Assembly (NCBI GenBank): GCA_020048795.1
Contig: JAIFMA010000168.1
Span: 1-5,750, forward strand
Source: Rhodoferax sp.
GTDB taxonomy: Bacteria > Pseudomonadota > Gammaproteobacteria > Burkholderiales > Burkholderiaceae_C
Direction: 5' to 3'
Length of the DNA: 5,750 nucleotides
Program-made: the position numbers and the translations under genes
Notes under the pieces: generated by a model
What the model saw: the letters and a program-made list of their open reading frames with translations, nothing else
Told to the model about the DNA's origin: nothing
The model's database searches: none
Shown: in pieces, positions 1 through 5,581 of the stretch
Layout of the letters: each line of letters begins with the position of its first letter
How positions within the stretch are numbered: position 1 is the first letter of the stretch

Positions 1-95
1 CGCCGCCCAGCCAACGTGGTCTGAGCCTGAACGGCGGCTGCATTTCCAAGCAGAAATGAGCCTGAAGACGTGGTTTTGGATGTTTTGGGAGCGGG

Positions 96-121
96 TTGAT
101 CATCACAGTGATGGTGATCAA
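96..121. repeat. Imperfect 26-nt palindrome before the transposase remnant
   Basis: The outer seven bases TTGATCA and TGATCAA pair perfectly. The next three positions hold one mismatch, so nine of ten bases per arm pair around a six-base centre. The palindrome ends two bases before the ATG at 123, where it could act as an operator or as a structure that limits translation of the transposase. Which of these applies, if either, cannot be told from the sequence. It also creates an alternative in-frame TTG at 96, which I do not favour as a start. Confidence 0.5.
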
Positions 122-122
122 C

Positions 123-515
123 ATGAACGAATCCAAACTCTGCACGATTGAGCAAATCGAGCATTTCCTTGTCGCCAACGCCGACGTAATATTCACCGCA
201 CAAGCGGGATGTGACATAGAACGCTACGCCCACATTGGTCGGGTGATCAAGCGCTTTGACTACCATCATCGCAACAAGTATGAGCGTGGTGTGTTGCTTC
301 GCTATCTCCAACATACCAGTGGCGACAGCCGCGCCCAGACCACCCGATTGGTTAAACAATGGCACACCAACCGCCTGGCAAACGTACCGCTCGTAAAGCG
401 CTACCAAGCCCCTGCAGCGCCATGTGCACGCAAGTACACAGCCGTTGATATCGAGCTGCTCGTGGAGATGGATAGAGCCCACGAAGACATCTGCTGCCAG
501 CGGGGTCGGGTATAG
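123..515 (+). pseudogene. Truncated integrase-type transposase, N-terminal part only
   Basis: This is about 130 residues beginning MNESKLCTIEQIEHFL. I recognise this as the N-terminus of a family of DDE integrase-type transposases found in Burkholderiales. It continues with ERYAHIGRVIKRFDY, a GVLLRYLQHTSG segment and SRAQTTRLVKQW, which fit the helix-turn-helix DNA-binding half of such proteins. The alignable part stops at about DRAHEDIC (residues 119-126 from the 123 start). In intact relatives as I remember them, the residues that follow lead into the catalytic core. Here seven unrelated residues precede a TAG, so the whole DDE catalytic domain is missing and the protein cannot transpose DNA. 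The start at 123 is chosen because family members begin MNES; an in-frame TTG at 96 would add nine unlikely residues. The remnant probably marks one edge of an old insertion whose other end has been lost. Confidence 0.72.
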
Positions 516-547
516 TTCCAGGCATCCCGATAATTAACCACCCCAAT

Positions 548-2053
548 ATGGAAAAGATAAAACTTCTCTGTGTGGAAAACCTGATCAGCAGGCGAGCGGC
601 TGGAGTACAGCAGAAGTTATCCTTGCTCATGCTGGTCGAAAATTGCGCCTTCGAGAAGGACGTCTCCGTCACTTGGGCCGGTGAAAACGGCATCTGGCAA
701 CACCTTCCTGCCCACCACCAGAGCAACATCGACGACCTGAAAGAATACTGGGTGGCGCAGCAGGTGTTTGATCTGAGCACCGAAAATTCCCTTCCCGGCA
801 ACATCCAGTTCGCCTTGAGCTACCGCGTCGGTGACGATGAGTACTGGGACAACAACAATGGCAATAACTATTCGGTTCAGGCTGATTGCGGGGTCAGGAC
901 CGCACGCGATATTCCGATTTTGAACGTCCGCTTTGAAAACGGTCTGACAGATGGCCAGACCGCGGTTCCGATCACTGTTGCGATCAACCAGTGCCTCGAA
1001 GCCAAAAAAGTCAGCATTCATTGGACCCAGGATAACTGGCAGACCACGCATAACACCCCATGCCGCTATCAGCGCAACTATTGGGATGGTGAGTTTTCCA
1101 GCTTTGCCAGAAATCCAAATCACTATGGAACCGAAATCTGGAACGGTACCATGAAGACTGGCGAGACCCCCCACGTTCAATACAGAATTACTTCTGAATC
1201 GGCAAAAGGCATCTTCTGGGATGACAACTTCGGCATGAATTATTCGATTCACCGTGGACTATTGCGCGTGCTCATCTTGAATCTGCACTGCTATCAAGAG
1301 GACAACCAAAATCACAAGTTTTCACAGATTGCACGGGCAATCAACAAGCTCAATGTTGACGTGGTCTGTCTGCAAGAGGTGGCCGAACACTGGAACAACG
1401 GAATGGGCGATTGGGAATCAAATGCGGCAAGAATCATCAACTCACGACTCAAGTCACCTTATCATCTAGCGACTGACTGGTCGCATCTGGGTTTCGACCG
1501 CTATCGTGAAGGCGTCGCTATTCTGAGCCGCTATCCAATTGCAAGGCATGAGGGACGCTACGTTTCCGAAAGTCACGACCGCTACAACATTCACGCCAGA
1601 AAAGTGGTCATGGCGCAAATCAAGATACCTTATTTGGGTTTGATCAATTTTTTCTCGTCTCATCTGAGTTGGTGGGACGATGGATTTGCCCTGCAATTTG
1701 ATACGCTGCGCCAGTGGGCCAGCGCCGAACACAGCCACAACGTCAGGGCAACCATGCTGTGTGGCGATTTCAACATCAAAGCCGGCTCCAAAGGCTATCA
1801 GCACGTGGTCAACTCGAAGGAATATGAAGATCAGTTCCTGGCGGCCAATTCGCCACAAATTTTTAGAATGCTCTTTGATGTCGGAGATTCACGCTGGCAC
1901 GGCCATCTCAAAAACGATCATCGTATCGATTATGTGTTTCTGCGCCGTCCAAGCGAACTGCGTGTGACTTCAAGCCAGGAAATATTCACTGACAAGGACT
2001 ATGGCAGAGTGTCTGATCACTGCGGCTATCTGATGTGCTTCGAGCCAAAGTAG
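548..2053 (+). CDS. Two CBM21-type glucan-binding modules fused to an EEP-family phosphodiesterase
   Basis: The 501-residue protein has three parts. Residues ~23-112 and ~123-235 are two CBM21-like beta-sandwich modules, each ending in the family signature (YWDNNNGNNY at 99-108 and FWDDNFGMNY at 223-232). CBM21 binds starch or glycogen. Residues ~239-499 form an endonuclease/exonuclease/phosphatase domain with its expected metal and catalytic positions: N245 in LNLH, E277 in CLQEV, H372 in SSHL, D407 and N409 in GDFN, D461 in RIDYVF, and D490-H491 in SDH. All are intact, so the enzyme should be an active divalent-metal phosphodiesterase. EEP members cut DNA, RNA, sphingomyelin or phosphoinositides, and the sequence alone does not say which. 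There is no signal peptide or membrane segment, so it is probably cytoplasmic. No Shine-Dalgarno sequence precedes ATG 548. The frame is open back to 476 but offers no ATG, GTG or TTG there. It ends 30 nt before the PLD gene, its likely operon partner. The domain calls are firm; the substrate is unknown. Confidence 0.85.
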   Translation: MEKIKLLCVENLISRRAAGVQQKLSLLMLVENCAFEKDVSVTWAGENGIWQHLPAHHQSNIDDLKEYWVAQQVFDLSTENSLPGNIQFALSYRVGDDEYWDNNNGNNYSVQADCGVRTARDIPILNVRFENGLTDGQTAVPITVAINQCLEAKKVSIHWTQDNWQTTHNTPCRYQRNYWDGEFSSFARNPNHYGTEIWNGTMKTGETPHVQYRITSESAKGIFWDDNFGMNYSIHRGLLRVLILNLHCYQEDNQNHKFSQIARAINKLNVDVVCLQEVAEHWNNGMGDWESNAARIINSRLKSPYHLATDWSHLGFDRYREGVAILSRYPIARHEGRYVSESHDRYNIHARKVVMAQIKIPYLGLINFFSSHLSWWDDGFALQFDTLRQWASAEHSHNVRATMLCGDFNIKAGSKGYQHVVNSKEYEDQFLAANSPQIFRMLFDVGDSRWHGHLKNDHRIDYVFLRRPSELRVTSSQEIFTDKDYGRVSDHCGYLMCFEPK

Positions 2054-2083
2054 CCAAACTATCCGTTCGTTTTACCCATCAAA

Positions 2084-3682
2084 ATGAAGACAGCCGAAAC
2101 CTACGCCGTACCCATGCACGCCAACCTCGGCATGCCTTTTGCCCGGACCAACGACTTCAACGAAAAGTTCTATCTTCGTTGGGGCAAGATAACTTTCGAT
2201 GTCGCCTTTGGTATCCGGGCCAACCTGAAGGTTGTCCTGAAGGTTTATCGCGACCATAATGTCTGTGAGACCTACATTGTCGATACCGATGCTTACGAGG
2301 TCAACTGGAACCATCACAAGCGGCAAACCAGGGATTTTTTCCTGTTGCCGCACTCCAATACCTTCGGGCCAGCCAGATGTATCAAGTTCGCTTATATCGT
2401 GCATCTCGACGATGAATCGATTGCCTCGCAGCAGGAATACATCTTTACGCAAGAGCATCGCTTTTGGGATGAACACTCGCAGCATTGGATGATTTCATCG
2501 CAATGGGCCACCGGCAATGGCTACCGAACCCACGAATTGAATGGTTGGGAACTGCAAACCGACACCAACTGGTACAACCATCACTTTCATTCGTTGCACC
2601 TGACCCCCAAATTCACCAAGGGGCAGCAACACCATCCGTTTCATCCAAAGCGCTTTATCCACGATCATATCGACAAGGTCATTCGTTCTAAAAGAGAGCA
2701 GCCAAACCGGTTTTGCACCATCAAGGTCAGCGTTGATTGCATCGACGACACCGACTTTACCCAGCACCTGGTGCATGCCAGCGAAAACGGCGTCTGGGTT
2801 CAGTGCATCGTGGACTGGAGAAAGATGACGCTGACCAACAGCCCCAACTATGCCCGGCTCAAACGCGCCAACTTGGAATTGGTCGGGGTGTTTTGCACAC
2901 CGCAGCATCACCTGATCGAGGTTGATCCCGATATGCACACCAAGTTCATCATCTTCAACGATGAAGACTGCATTTTGGGCTCGTTTAATATCACTTTTGA
3001 TCGCTGGTGGGCCAACTGGGAATCGGGCATGAGTTTTCATTCAAAAGGTGTCTGCCGTTTGTTTGACAACGTCTTTCAGAGTCAGCGCGGGGGTGTTATC
3101 CGCGAATACCGGGTCGATCCACGCAGTCATTTCAACCTGCTCTACACCTTTGGCCGGCAGCGCCTGGCCAACGGCAAATATTATCTTCCGCACCATGCCA
3201 TCTTGTCCGAAATCCACCGCGCGCGACATTCGATCAAGGTCACTCTGTTTTTGATTGGAGATCTATTGGGCGAGCACGGTGACAGCGTGGTGGATGCGCT
3301 GATCAACGCCCGCAACCGGGGCGTTTATGTACATCTGCTCCTGAACGGCCATTTGGCGCGAGAGGGTCAGGTCGGTAAGGAAAGAAGCATGGCCGATGAA
3401 TTGGCGCGCCCGCTACTGCCGGCGGTGCAGCGACTCAAATCGGCTGGCATTGCCGTCGGTCTGATCTATGGCCAGCAAGATCATCCGGTACCGTATTCGC
3501 CAGTGCATTCCAAGTACTGCGTCATTGACGACGCGACGGTTATCGAGGGAAGTTTCAACTGGTACAACACGTCGGTGTTTTCGCACGACATCATCGTTGT
3601 AGCGACCAACCGCGACCTAGCGCAAGCGTATCTGCACGAGTTCGATCAGATTCAACGCTTATTCAGAATTTTTTCCGGATAG
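2084..3682 (+). CDS. Phospholipase D-superfamily protein with two HKD motifs and an extra N-terminal domain
   Basis: The 532-residue protein carries two PLD half-sites, which together would form one active site. The first is H285-T-K287, with N292 at the usual aspartate position, then GSFN at 299-302. The second is H475-S-K477 with D482, then GSFNW at 489-493. PLD-fold enzymes hydrolyse or transfer phosphodiesters through a histidine intermediate, acting on phospholipids or nucleic acids. Because both histidines and lysines remain, activity is plausible despite the D-to-N change. Residues 1-~150 precede the catalytic part. Stretches such as KITFDVAFGI and IKFAYIVHLDD look beta-rich, and this region may be a divergent carbohydrate-binding module like those in the gene before it, but that is only a guess. 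No signal peptide or transmembrane helix is visible. ATG 2084 lies 30 nt after the upstream stop with no clear ribosome-binding site, suggesting translational coupling. The substrate is unknown; a nuclease, lipase or transferase are all possible. Confidence 0.82.
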   Translation: MKTAETYAVPMHANLGMPFARTNDFNEKFYLRWGKITFDVAFGIRANLKVVLKVYRDHNVCETYIVDTDAYEVNWNHHKRQTRDFFLLPHSNTFGPARCIKFAYIVHLDDESIASQQEYIFTQEHRFWDEHSQHWMISSQWATGNGYRTHELNGWELQTDTNWYNHHFHSLHLTPKFTKGQQHHPFHPKRFIHDHIDKVIRSKREQPNRFCTIKVSVDCIDDTDFTQHLVHASENGVWVQCIVDWRKMTLTNSPNYARLKRANLELVGVFCTPQHHLIEVDPDMHTKFIIFNDEDCILGSFNITFDRWWANWESGMSFHSKGVCRLFDNVFQSQRGGVIREYRVDPRSHFNLLYTFGRQRLANGKYYLPHHAILSEIHRARHSIKVTLFLIGDLLGEHGDSVVDALINARNRGVYVHLLLNGHLAREGQVGKERSMADELARPLLPAVQRLKSAGIAVGLIYGQQDHPVPYSPVHSKYCVIDDATVIEGSFNWYNTSVFSHDIIVVATNRDLAQAYLHEFDQIQRLFRIFSG

Positions 3683-3692
3683 ATCGGAATCG

Positions 3693-3711
3693 GGCGGTTG
3701 TGCCAATCGCC
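3693..3711. other. Small hairpin in the gap between the PLD gene and the hrpA tail
   Basis: GGCGGTTG and CAATCGCC form an eight-pair stem with one G-T pair and a three-base loop. It sits 10 nt after the PLD gene stop, between convergent genes, where a terminator would be expected. Neither strand shows a T-tract after the stem, so it is not a classical intrinsic terminator. Confidence 0.35.
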
Positions 3712-3735
3712 GACCACCGCCAGACGAGCCACTCG

Positions 3736-3981
3736 TCACTGATTCAACTGCGCCCACAGCTTGTCGAGTCGTTTGATGCTGACCGGCTGTGGTGTGCGCA
3801 GTTCTTGCACAAAAAAGCTCACGCGCAATTCTTCGAGCAGCCAGCGCAGTTCTGCCATGCGCTGGTCGGTAGCACCTTTGCGCTCGGCCAGCAGCCGCCA
3901 ATAGCGCTGCTCTTGGTGCCGCACTTCGGCCAGCCGGGCAGCGTCGCGGGCCGGGTCGGTGCGGCACTTGTCGATGCGCGT
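3736..3981 (-). pseudogene. hrpA: 3' remnant of hrpA (ATP-dependent RNA helicase), last ~82 codons
   Basis: Read on the minus strand, this frame gives TRIDKCRTDPARDAARLAEV, then RYWRLLAERKGA, then RWLLEELRVSFFVQEL and PVSIKRLDKLWAQLNQ before the stop. This is the C-terminal tail of the DEAH-box helicase HrpA as found in betaproteobacteria. HrpA helps resolve stalled ribosomes on mRNA. The full protein is about 1,300 residues, so the helicase motifs and everything else upstream are missing and the piece cannot function. Similarity appears to end at codon TRID (3981). The bases beyond that lack the helical stretch that normally precedes this motif and instead encode a coherent protein on the opposite strand. 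The remnant therefore looks like a chromosomal end left by an insertion or rearrangement. The family call is strong and the exact breakpoint approximate. Confidence 0.75.
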
Positions 3982-4161
3982 GGAGCCCGCAAGCTGTTGA
4001 AAGACCTTGAGACCCGTTTTGCCCAGCACCCCTGGTTGCAGGATAAATTGCAACGCCTGTGTGAACTCGCTGACAGAGACCCGGAATTGATGAGCAAGGA
4101 AGTCCAGTTTTCTGCCATGCGCATGTCCAGCCGTCTCTCGACCAAGTCATTCCATTTCTAA
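3982..4161 (+). pseudogene. C-terminal fragment of an unidentified gene, last ~59 codons
   Basis: The plus-strand frame from about 3982 to the TAA at 4159 reads as a protein-like helical tail: GARKLLKDLETRFAQHPWLQ, then KLQRLCELADRDPELMSKEV, then FSAMRMSSRLS. Its charged and hydrophobic residues alternate regularly, and the frame is coherent only after the hrpA match ends on the opposite strand. To the left the same frame stays open (to 3700), but that part is the antisense of hrpA and is not a real gene. I do not recognise the family. The RDPEL..KEV..SAM.M wording vaguely recalls the tail of some larger bacterial proteins with von Willebrand A domains, but I would not name it. There is no start codon of its own, so it is most likely a relic. 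Its stop codon lies inside the left arm of the inverted repeat that follows. Confidence 0.5.
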
Positions 4162-4302
4162 ATCATCCGTGTCGTTGTTGCTTCGCCTTGTCGTGCGTCA
4201 GCACTGCCTGCGGCTTCGCGCCTAGACACAAATGATTGCCTTGTCGTGCGTCAGCACTGCCTGCGGCTTCGCGCCTAGACACAAATGATTTAGAAATGGA
4301 AT
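4149..4302. mobile_element. MITE-like or REP-like element with 25-bp terminal inverted repeats
   Basis: The segments 4149-4166 and 4285-4302 are perfect 18-nt reverse complements. With two mismatches the pairing extends to 25 nt (4149-4173 against 4278-4302). Between them lies a tandem repeat and no gene. The left arm holds the TAA of the preceding frame (4159-4161), and the right arm holds the ATG of the following one (4296-4298). The element could fold into a long hairpin. No target-site duplication is evident at the edges, so calling it mobile is inference. It could instead be a repetitive extragenic palindrome. Confidence 0.6.
4185..4290. repeat. 53-nt perfect tandem direct repeat, two copies
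   Basis: The unit at 4185-4237 is repeated identically at 4238-4290 with no spacer. It begins GCCTTGTCGTGCG and ends CTAGACACAAATGATT. The repeat lies inside the inverted-repeat element. The right terminal arm of that element overlaps the end of the second copy, and the first copy ends in a partial copy of the same arm. Perfect identity points to a recent duplication. Two adjacent copies with no spacer do not make a CRISPR array. Confidence 0.95.
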
Positions 4303-4691
4303 CAGAGGCCCGCTACAGCGCAGAAACCTGGCATCCGATGCAGGGCTACGAGCGCGATACCTGGTACGACATCACCGGCCGCATCGTTTTCACCAACAGC
4401 AAAGGCCTGGTCGGGGTCGGTCTGCCCCGCAAAGGAAGCCGCACCACTTCCAAAACCAAAATCACCACCCCCGATGGCAAAGTGCGCCCCGGCAACCACG
4501 GCTGGGAAGACCTGTACAAAGACGACAAGTGGCTGGTGCCCACAAACACCGTGGTCACCATGGAATTGACGGACGACACCCTGCCCGGCGGCCCCCGCCA
4601 AGTCACCCGAACCTTCAAAGCCCCCTTCGCCCGTGCCAGCCGTGAGGATGACTACCGGGTGGCTTGGGCGTTCTTTGCGGAAGATAAGTGA
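4296..4691 (+). pseudogene. C-terminal fragment of a larger protein, possibly a restriction-modification enzyme
   Basis: The frame gives about 131 residues from ATG 4296. It contains YERDTWYDITGRIVFTNSKG, LVGVGLPRKGS, a GWEDLYKDDKW segment, DDTLPGGPRQVTRTF and PFARASREDDYRVAWAFFAE before the TGA. I recall this wording from the extreme C-termini of long proteins, probably Eco57I-like methylase/restriction enzymes, but I cannot confirm it. No methyltransferase motif is present, and the start lies within the right arm of the inverted-repeat element, so the N-terminal bulk of the gene is probably gone. The frame is open a little further left (to 4236), but those codons are repeat sequence. There is no clear ribosome-binding site. 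The last 22 codons recur at 5583-5651. It could also be a stand-alone small protein, which I think less likely. Confidence 0.5.
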
Positions 4692-4710
4692 TGAAATACG
4701 CCTCTAGCCC
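4622..4710. repeat. Imperfect direct repeat, copy A (matches 5582-5666)
   Basis: This copy covers the last 22 codons of the C-terminal fragment and about 20 nt after it. In the gap-free core, 4631-4680 matches 5591-5640 at 42 of 50 bases. The following sequence matches again from AAATA (4694) to CTCTAGCCC (4710) with a 4-nt length difference. Confidence 0.9.
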
Positions 4711-4750
4711 TTACCAAATAAGCGCGAATAGCTATCTATTATGTAGCTAT
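4696..4750. repeat. AT-rich intergenic palindromic repeat
   Basis: The sequence after the fragment's stop includes CTCTAGCCCTTACCAAATAA and then ATAGCTA (4728-4734), nine bases, and TAGCTAT (4744-4750), a perfect 7-bp inverted repeat. It resembles short dispersed intergenic repeats that I remember from Comamonadaceae genomes. That recollection is unverified. It lies about 80 nt before the antitoxin start and could overlap the promoter region of the toxin-antitoxin operon. Confidence 0.45.
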
Positions 4751-4814
4751 GTTGTTGACAGACCGACTGCGTACTCTGCCCCATGCTGAGTATGATGAAC
4801 CCACCACTGCAATC

Positions 4815-4821
4815 AAAGGAG
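4815..4821 (+). promoter_or_regulatory. Strong ribosome-binding site of the antitoxin gene
   Basis: AAAGGAG ends 7 nt before the ATG at 4829. It is the best Shine-Dalgarno sequence in the window and fixes the antitoxin start. Confidence 0.85.
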
Positions 4822-4828
4822 TCTTCAC

Positions 4829-5110
4829 ATGCAAGCCATCGAACTCGCCACCACGATTTCAGCGCAAGGCGGCATTGCGCTGCCTGCCAATTTCAAAGCC
4901 TTTTACGGCCGGGATGCGCGCATGATTTTGCTGATTGACGATGAAGCACCTTTTGTCCCATCTGCCCCCAACCGACTCGAACGGCAGGCAAACCTGCGCC
5001 AAGCACTGGCGGCTGTGGCGCAGGCGGGCACGTTTGCTCATATTGAAGATGCCTGTGCCTGGCAGCGCGAGGTGCGCGCCGAGCACCCGCAGCCCGGGCG
5101 CGAGGACTGA
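4829..5110 (+). CDS. VapB-type antitoxin with AbrB-like N-terminus
   Basis: The 93-residue protein has a two-part antitoxin layout. Residues ~3-38 (IELATTISAQGGIALPANF, then YGRDARMILLIDD) fit a small AbrB/MazE-like DNA-binding beta-barrel. Residues ~48-93 form a helical, charged tail ending DACAWQREVRAEHPQPGRED, whose WQRE.R....PGR pattern is typical of antitoxins paired with PIN toxins. The tail is expected to wrap around the toxin and block its active site, while the N-terminal part dimerises and represses the operon. ATG 4829 is supported by the AAAGGAG 7 nt upstream. The stop lies 3 nt before the toxin start, so the two are almost certainly cotranscribed and translationally coupled. Autoregulation through an operator upstream is expected from the family, but I cannot point to the operator with confidence. 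The name VapB rests on the partner and layout rather than a search. Confidence 0.82.
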   Translation: MQAIELATTISAQGGIALPANFKAFYGRDARMILLIDDEAPFVPSAPNRLERQANLRQALAAVAQAGTFAHIEDACAWQREVRAEHPQPGRED

Positions 5111-5113
5111 ATC

Positions 5114-5488
5114 ATGTGGCTTGTTGACAGCAATGTTCTGATTCGCGCTGCGTCCACGCCAGACCATCCGCTGCAAGAGTGGCTGCAAAACCAACTGCCC
5201 GCCATTTCGATCGTCACCCGCATTGAAGTGCTTGGTTTCCACCGTTTGCGCCCGGATGAGGATATTTTGCTGCGGGTGCTTTTATCGTCCTTTGACGAAT
5301 ATCCCATCAGCCAACAAACCGCCGCGCTGGCCATTGATCTGCGACGTCAGCGAAGAATGTCGTTGGGCGATGCCCTGATTGCCGCCACCTGCCTGGAACA
5401 CGGCTTGAAGCTGGCCACCCACAACACCAGCGATTTCGACTGGGTCGCCGGGCTGACCGTGGATGCCCTGGCGGGCTTTGCGGCGTGA
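5114..5488 (+). CDS. VapC-type PIN-domain toxin (ribonuclease)
   Basis: The 124-residue protein spans one PIN domain. It has D5 in the opening LVDSNVLI, E38 in TRIEVLGF, D86 in SLGDALIAAT and D107 in THNTSDF. These are the four acidic positions that hold Mg2+ or Mn2+ in PIN ribonucleases, so the active site is complete. VapC toxins cut specific RNAs, often tRNA or rRNA, and arrest growth once the labile antitoxin is lost. Length and motif spacing are normal for the family. GAGG at 5102-5105, inside the end of the antitoxin gene, is a usable ribosome-binding site 8 nt before ATG 5114. The downstream frame can start at GTG 5485, which overlaps this gene's TGA, so a third gene may once have been coupled to the pair. 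The cellular RNA target cannot be read from the sequence. Confidence 0.9.
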   Translation: MWLVDSNVLIRAASTPDHPLQEWLQNQLPAISIVTRIEVLGFHRLRPDEDILLRVLLSSFDEYPISQQTAALAIDLRRQRRMSLGDALIAATCLEHGLKLATHNTSDFDWVAGLTVDALAGFAA

Positions 5489-5580
5489 AGCGTATGGCCA
5501 CTGAAGCTGAAATTCACGTCAAGGGCATGCAGGCCCTGATTGGTGCCTTGGACTCGGTTGATGCCGAACGCTTTATGGCG
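5485..5580 (+). pseudogene. 5' fragment of a third gene coupled to the toxin gene
   Basis: The frame starts at GTG 5485, overlapping the toxin stop by four bases, or at ATG 5494. It reads MATEAEIHVKGMQALIGALD and then SVDAERFMA. I recall similar openings (AEI..KGM.AL...LG.V.AERF) in small hypothetical bacterial proteins of about 60-90 residues that usually continue for several more helices. Here the family-like part ends at about residue 29. The frame then runs into the second copy of the direct repeat, out of that copy's own coding frame, and stays open to the TAG at 5746 with low-complexity proline/alanine and then unrelated residues. The gene is therefore probably truncated by the same event that placed the repeat here. 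A short chimeric protein of 84-87 residues could still be made. The function of the family is not known to me. Confidence 0.5.
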
Positions 5581-5581
5581 G

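Noticed and set aside
617..1252. Long minus-strand open frame (211 codons) opposite the EEP gene
   Set aside because: It lies wholly antisense to a gene with two recognisable CBM21 modules, and its translation has no family-like motif. It is a codon-bias shadow.
2495..3040. Minus-strand open frame (181 codons) opposite the PLD gene
   Set aside because: It is antisense to the first HKD motif region and shows no recognisable domain; it is a shadow.
3693..3711. Hairpin after the PLD gene considered as an intrinsic terminator
   Set aside because: No T-tract follows the stem on either strand, so I kept it only as a hairpin.
4185..4290. 53-nt repeats considered as a CRISPR array
   Set aside because: There are only two copies, directly abutting with no spacer, and no cas gene is nearby.
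4149..4302. Inverted-repeat element considered as an integron attC site
   Set aside because: I could not find the paired RYYYAAC and GTTRRRY core sites, and no integron integrase is visible.
4755..4796. TTGACA and TATGAT considered as the toxin-antitoxin promoter
   Set aside because: The two boxes are 30 nt apart, far from the usual ~17, and neither has a good partner at the proper distance.
4859..5242. Minus-strand open frame (127 codons) across the antitoxin and toxin genes
   Set aside because: The plus strand holds a well-supported toxin-antitoxin pair with ribosome-binding sites. The antisense translation is not protein-like.
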